Assembly: GCA_934462945.1 (NCBI GenBank)
Contig: CAKSJF010000006.1
Location: 1 to 46,822 of the forward strand
Direction of reading: 5' to 3'
Source: an uncultured Clostridia bacterium
GTDB lineage: Bacteria > Bacillota > Clostridia > UBA1381
DNA: 46,822 nucleotides
Part shown: positions 44,073 to 46,822 of the stretch, one piece after another
Layout of the letters: the number at the start of each line of letters is the position of its first letter
How positions within the stretch are numbered: position 1 is the stretch's first letter
The notes under the pieces: model-generated
What the model was told of the DNA's origin: nothing
Databases searched by the model: none
Seen by the model: the letters and a program-made list of their open reading frames with translations, nothing else
Translations under genes and position numbers: made by a program

Positions 44073-44837
44073 ATGGATATATACACAGTGACATTTTCCA
44101 TAACATTTTTTGTCGTTTTGATTACTACAGTTGACGTAAAAACTAACCGTCTTATTTCGGAAAAGGACAAGCAGAAGATTTTTGTTGTATGCGCATGCAT
44201 ATTCATTTCCGCATTGTGCGAGTATATCGGCAAAAAGACAGACGGTGCGTCTGTGGCTTATATAGGTTTGCACCGCACAGCAAAGTTTATTGAATTCTGT
44301 ATATCTCCATGTATCGGCATTGCCGCTGCTAACGCGTACGGTAAAATGAAAAAGAAAAAGCTTATGCTGGGATTATTGGCGGTACACGCTCTATTTGAGC
44401 TATCGGTTTTGTTTTTCCAATACATATTTTGGATTGACGAAAACAACGTATATCACAGAGAGAATTTTTACTGGATATATATCACCGTATTTGTTATCAC
44501 GATTCTTTATTGCTACATCAGTATTATTGCCGGCAACAAAAGATTCCTGACAAACCTTGGATTTGTCGATATTTTAATTTTGATATTTCTGTCTTTCGGC
44601 ATAGGCGTACAAATGGTATACAGCTACATAACGGTGGATTTTATGTGCGTATCAATCGGTAACTTTTTCTTGTATCATTATTACGGAAATATAATCAATC
44701 AAATAGACGTCACAGACATATTCGGTGTGTCTTTGGGATACGCGTTCTATGATAAGACAGAAACCGACATCAACTCAACAATCAAAAAAGCGGACACCAT
44801 GATGTATGAAAACAAAAGAAAAAAAGCTGTATTATAA
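44073..44837 (+). CDS. Membrane protein, probable diguanylate cyclase with internally deleted GGDEF domain
   Basis: This 254-residue protein has about six to seven hydrophobic helices (residues ~1-205), like sensory regions of clostridial diguanylate cyclases. It then reads NIINQIDVTDIF, resembling the 'QIDALTGL' start of a GGDEF domain, and jumps directly to FGVSLGYAFYDK and IKKADTMMYENKRKK, the typical end of that domain. The GG(D/E)EF loop and ~120-130 residues are missing without a frameshift. It cannot make c-di-GMP but may still sense something. The ribosome site is poor (AGGA touches the ATG). The gene is preceded by a good promoter and followed by a terminator. Confidence 0.72.
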   Translation: MDIYTVTFSITFFVVLITTVDVKTNRLISEKDKQKIFVVCACIFISALCEYIGKKTDGASVAYIGLHRTAKFIEFCISPCIGIAAANAYGKMKKKKLMLGLLAVHALFELSVLFFQYIFWIDENNVYHRENFYWIYITVFVITILYCYISIIAGNKRFLTNLGFVDILILIFLSFGIGVQMVYSYITVDFMCVSIGNFFLYHYYGNIINQIDVTDIFGVSLGYAFYDKTETDINSTIKKADTMMYENKRKKAVL

Positions 44838-44910
44838 ATGTTGGGACATCTAACAAATAGAACTGAAAAGATTGTATAAAAACACTGATCAATTGACAAA
44901 AAGCCCAATA

Positions 44911-44948
44911 AAAAAGGACATGTCTCAAATAGAGAACGTGTCCTTTTT
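44911..44948. terminator. Bidirectional terminator between GGDEF-like gene and spo0A
   Basis: AAAAAGGACA (44911-44920) pairs with TGTCCTTTTT (44939-44948), with further pairing inside, and has A/T-runs on each side. Confidence 0.85.
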
Positions 44949-44969
44949 CATGTTAAGCTTCATCAATTT

Positions 44970-45764
44970 TCATAGGGATAGGGGGGGGCATTTTTGGTTC
45001 AAGCGGATCTGATCTGCAACCATAGCAATAAATTCTGAATTGGTTGGTTTCCCTTTGCCGGTATCAATCGTGTAACCGAAAACTTCATTTAACATTTCCG
45101 GGTTTCCGCGATTCCACGCAACTTCAATGGAATGGCGGATTGCACGCTCCACACGGGATGAGGTTGTTCCATACTGTTGTGCAATTGTCGGATAGAGCTG
45201 TTTTGTGATATAGTTCAAAAGTCCCATATCCTGAATCACCATCATAATTGCAGTACGGATATACTGATAACCTTTGATATGAGCAGGAACTCCTAATTCA
45301 TGAATGTATTTGGTAACTACATTTTCAAGATCAGGGCTTGACACTGGATGAGCCTCGGCTGCTGATGTAATCGGCTCTGCGGCCGGAAGCTCCGTTAAGG
45401 ATTGAATAATGTCCAAAATGGCGGTATTCTCCTGCGGCTTGAGCAGGAAATATTCTGCGCCAAGATTGGCTGCAGAGTCAATAACGCGTTCGCTTGAGGT
45501 AACAGACATCGCAATATATTCCGGAGGTTTTTCAAGCTTTGCACCGGATAAGCGTTTTAAAACCGCCAATCCGTCACGCTTTGGCATGACCATATCAATC
45601 AGGACAACGTCCGGCTTTGTTTCCAAAACCATGCCATATGCTTCCTCTCCGTCATAAGCGACTCCTGCGACCTTGATTCCCGGCTGGATTCTTAAAAAAT
45701 CAGCCAAATTGTTTGCAAACACTTTGTTATCGTCTGCAATCAGAACAGATATGCTTTTCTGCAT
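44970..45764 (-). CDS. spo0A: Sporulation master regulator Spo0A
   Basis: This 264-residue protein starts at 45764 behind GGGGGAG, close to the 267 of Bacillus. The receiver has D11/D12, phospho-acceptor D57 in VVLIDMVMP and K109 in FLLKPQEN. The DNA-binding domain has the near-invariant recognition helix SSRVERAIRHSIEVAWNRG. The C-terminus is odd: after RLNQK the sequence reads CPPLSL from a run of eight Cs, so a one-base slip would change the last residues only. It controls entry to sporulation by binding 0A boxes. A sigma-A promoter lies about 105 bases upstream. Confidence 0.96.
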   Translation of the reverse strand: MQKSISVLIADDNKVFANNLADFLRIQPGIKVAGVAYDGEEAYGMVLETKPDVVLIDMVMPKRDGLAVLKRLSGAKLEKPPEYIAMSVTSSERVIDSAANLGAEYFLLKPQENTAILDIIQSLTELPAAEPITSAAEAHPVSSPDLENVVTKYIHELGVPAHIKGYQYIRTAIMMVIQDMGLLNYITKQLYPTIAQQYGTTSSRVERAIRHSIEVAWNRGNPEMLNEVFGYTIDTGKGKPTNSEFIAMVADQIRLNQKCPPLSL

Positions 45765-45869
45765 ATTCTCTCCCCCTTGTTTCATTGATGTTATAAGAAA
45801 AGTGCCTGTGAGAGAATGTTATTCTATTGTAAAAGAACATACTGAGCAGGACTTTTCCTACCGTGTTTT

Positions 45870-45898
45870 ATCATATCACAAACCGTAACAAAAATCAA
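45870..45898 (-). promoter_or_regulatory. spo0A promoter
   Basis: On the minus strand TTGATT (45893-45898) and TATGAT (45870-45875) are 17 bases apart, giving a leader of about 100 bases. Confidence 0.65.
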
Positions 45899-46019
45899 CA
45901 CTTTTTTCTAATTTTCTTTATATTTATTATTATATTACAATTTATACTAATAATTTTGTACATTATGCAAAAATCAGTTTATTTTTTCTTTGATTCGATT
46001 GTCACAATAGTTAATATTT

Positions 46020-46026
46020 TGTCGAA
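46020..46026 (+). promoter_or_regulatory. Possible Spo0A box (TGTCGAA)
   Basis: TGTCGAA matches the 0A box exactly, and a second partial ATGTCG follows at once. It is about 256 bases upstream of spo0A, further than usual, so autoregulation is possible but uncertain. Confidence 0.4.
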
Positions 46027-46257
46027 TTATGTCGTTTCTGATGACACATGAATTGGCATCATGCATCCACACATCGCAGCTCCTTATACATAAAAAATCC
46101 TCAATTGCATAAGTTAGCGTTACTACCTAGTAATAAAAAATGTGGCATAACCATTTAAAGTCTTGCCCTTTTCTATCTTTATTGTACCATGTTTATTTGT
46201 CAAGTGTTTATATTTCTTTTTTTCGGCGTTTTATCGCCATACAAGTACATAAAAATT

Positions 46258-46289
46258 CGGGGGATGGCTGAACAAGTCAGATATCCCCG
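46258..46289 (-). terminator. Hairpin, terminator-like for leftward transcription
   Basis: CGGGG (46258-46262) pairs with CCCCG (46285-46289), with CTGA/TCAG inside. On the minus strand it is followed by AATTTTTA. It could end a transcript entering from the right. Confidence 0.5.
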
Positions 46290-46663
46290 TATAAAAACAT
46301 ATTTGTTTTTCAATCACATATATATTATATCATTTTCTTTATAATTTGTCAAATGCTTTTTCCAAACAATCCAATGATGTTTATTGATCCCTTGTCTGCC
46401 CCGTTCTCTTATGTTTTCTAATTATGATATCCATTTCACTATATTTAGTCTAAAACGGCATTCTTTCGTGCAGGAGGGGCAGAGGGAATCAGATCGGTGC
46501 TTTTCGCGGGAGAACTTCACACTGTCCGAAGAATCACCGGTTGATTGTATTGGATTTCAACAAATGTAAGAAAAACGTTGTTGTAAAACGCATTTAACAC
46601 AATTGCCACGATGGAAATAAAATGATGGGCGAATGCCCCTACAATTACCGCAATTGAAATTTT

Positions 46664-46796
46664 CGTAGGGGCGGATATTATCCGCCCGCAAATCCCTAAA
46701 AAAACAAAAATATTCCACTCCAACGCGGCATAAAAAACCACCCGTTCAATGCACGGCAAAAAACGAAATAACGGGCGGATAATATCCGCCCCTACG
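46664..46796. mobile_element. MITE-like element with 25-base terminal inverted repeats
   Basis: Bases 46664-46688 (CGTAGGGGCGG...ATCCGCCCG) are repeated exactly in reverse complement at 46772-46796. Each end is itself nearly palindromic. The 133-base element has no coding capacity. A related partial sequence (GGGCGAATGCCCCTAC) occurs at 46627-46642. Similar GTAGGGGCGGAT repeats are common in Clostridia genomes, from general knowledge. Confidence 0.7.
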
Positions 46797-46822
46797 CCTT
46801 TTTACCAAAATTTACAGAAAAT

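Larger units (their letters stand above)
45899..46663. other. AT-rich non-coding region upstream of spo0A
   Basis: About 760 bases hold no convincing gene; reading frames here are short and lack ribosome sites. I see the 0A box (46020), a GGCG/CGCC mini-hairpin near 46225, the hairpin at 46258-46289 and otherwise AT-rich sequence. The GC content rises after ~46460, suggesting different origin for the last part. Confidence 0.6.

Noticed and set aside
46517..46759. 80-residue open frame on the minus strand
   Set aside because: It runs through the MITE-like inverted repeat, has no ribosome site and no recognisable domain.

Overview
The window reads as a chromosomal segment of an endospore-forming, Gram-positive Clostridia-type anaerobe. 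The support is spo0A, spoIIR, a sleB-ypeB germination pair, AGGAGG-type ribosome sites, SLH-domain surface proteins, a BirA-type operator on bioY and consensus sigma-A promoters. The abundance of SLH and glycan-handling proteins suggests a gut or fibre-associated polysaccharide user, but I cannot name a species.

Region 1 (1-9170) is a surface-protein locus. An incomplete secreted protein with about six cohesin-like modules and three-helix repeats (1-2834) follows a 1540-residue three-helix-repeat protein ending in a type I-like dockerin (2932-7554), both on the minus strand. Upstream lies a segment (7761-7990) bounded by perfect 21-base inverted repeats. It holds a perfect TTGACA-17-TATAAT promoter, and a tyrosine recombinase gene follows directly. 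As sequenced the promoter points away from the surface genes into a hairpin plus T-run; inversion would aim it at them. This looks like a phase-variation switch (an 'inverton') controlling a cohesin/dockerin surface pair, and is the most exciting feature here.

Region 2 (9192-27109, minus strand) holds a CUT1-type sugar ABC transporter (binding lipoprotein and two permeases, no ATPase) followed by five large secreted proteins: two SLH proteins, two paralogous Asp-box beta-propeller proteins (one with SLH repeats) and a 631-residue protein. Four of these five share a jelly-roll-like module. Then come a structured intergenic element, a small unknown gene and a metallo-beta-lactamase-fold hydrolase. 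Spacing of 1-21 bases from 27109 to 12556 indicates one operon for capture and uptake of an extracellular glycan.

Region 3 (27253-38974, plus strand apart from the AraC gene) starts with a divergent sensor kinase and response regulator, then a PocR-AraC regulator, then a catabolic operon: fucose/arabinose-isomerase-like protein, D-lyxose isomerase, SGNH esterase, GH38 alpha-mannosidase, FGGY kinase, DUF4432 epimerase-like protein and class II aldolase. Together with region 2 this forms a plausible sense-capture-import-deacylate-hydrolyse-isomerise-phosphorylate-cleave pathway. The substrate is inferred only as a mannose/lyxose-like or deoxy sugar glycan.

Region 4 (38969-46822) is mostly core genome: spoIIR, sleB-ypeB, bioY with a BirA box, a Na+/phosphate cotransporter behind a PhoP-type box, a membrane protein that looks like a diguanylate cyclase with most of its GGDEF domain deleted, and spo0A with a C8 tract near its stop codon. 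The last kilobase is AT-rich and non-coding and ends in a MITE-like inverted-repeat element.
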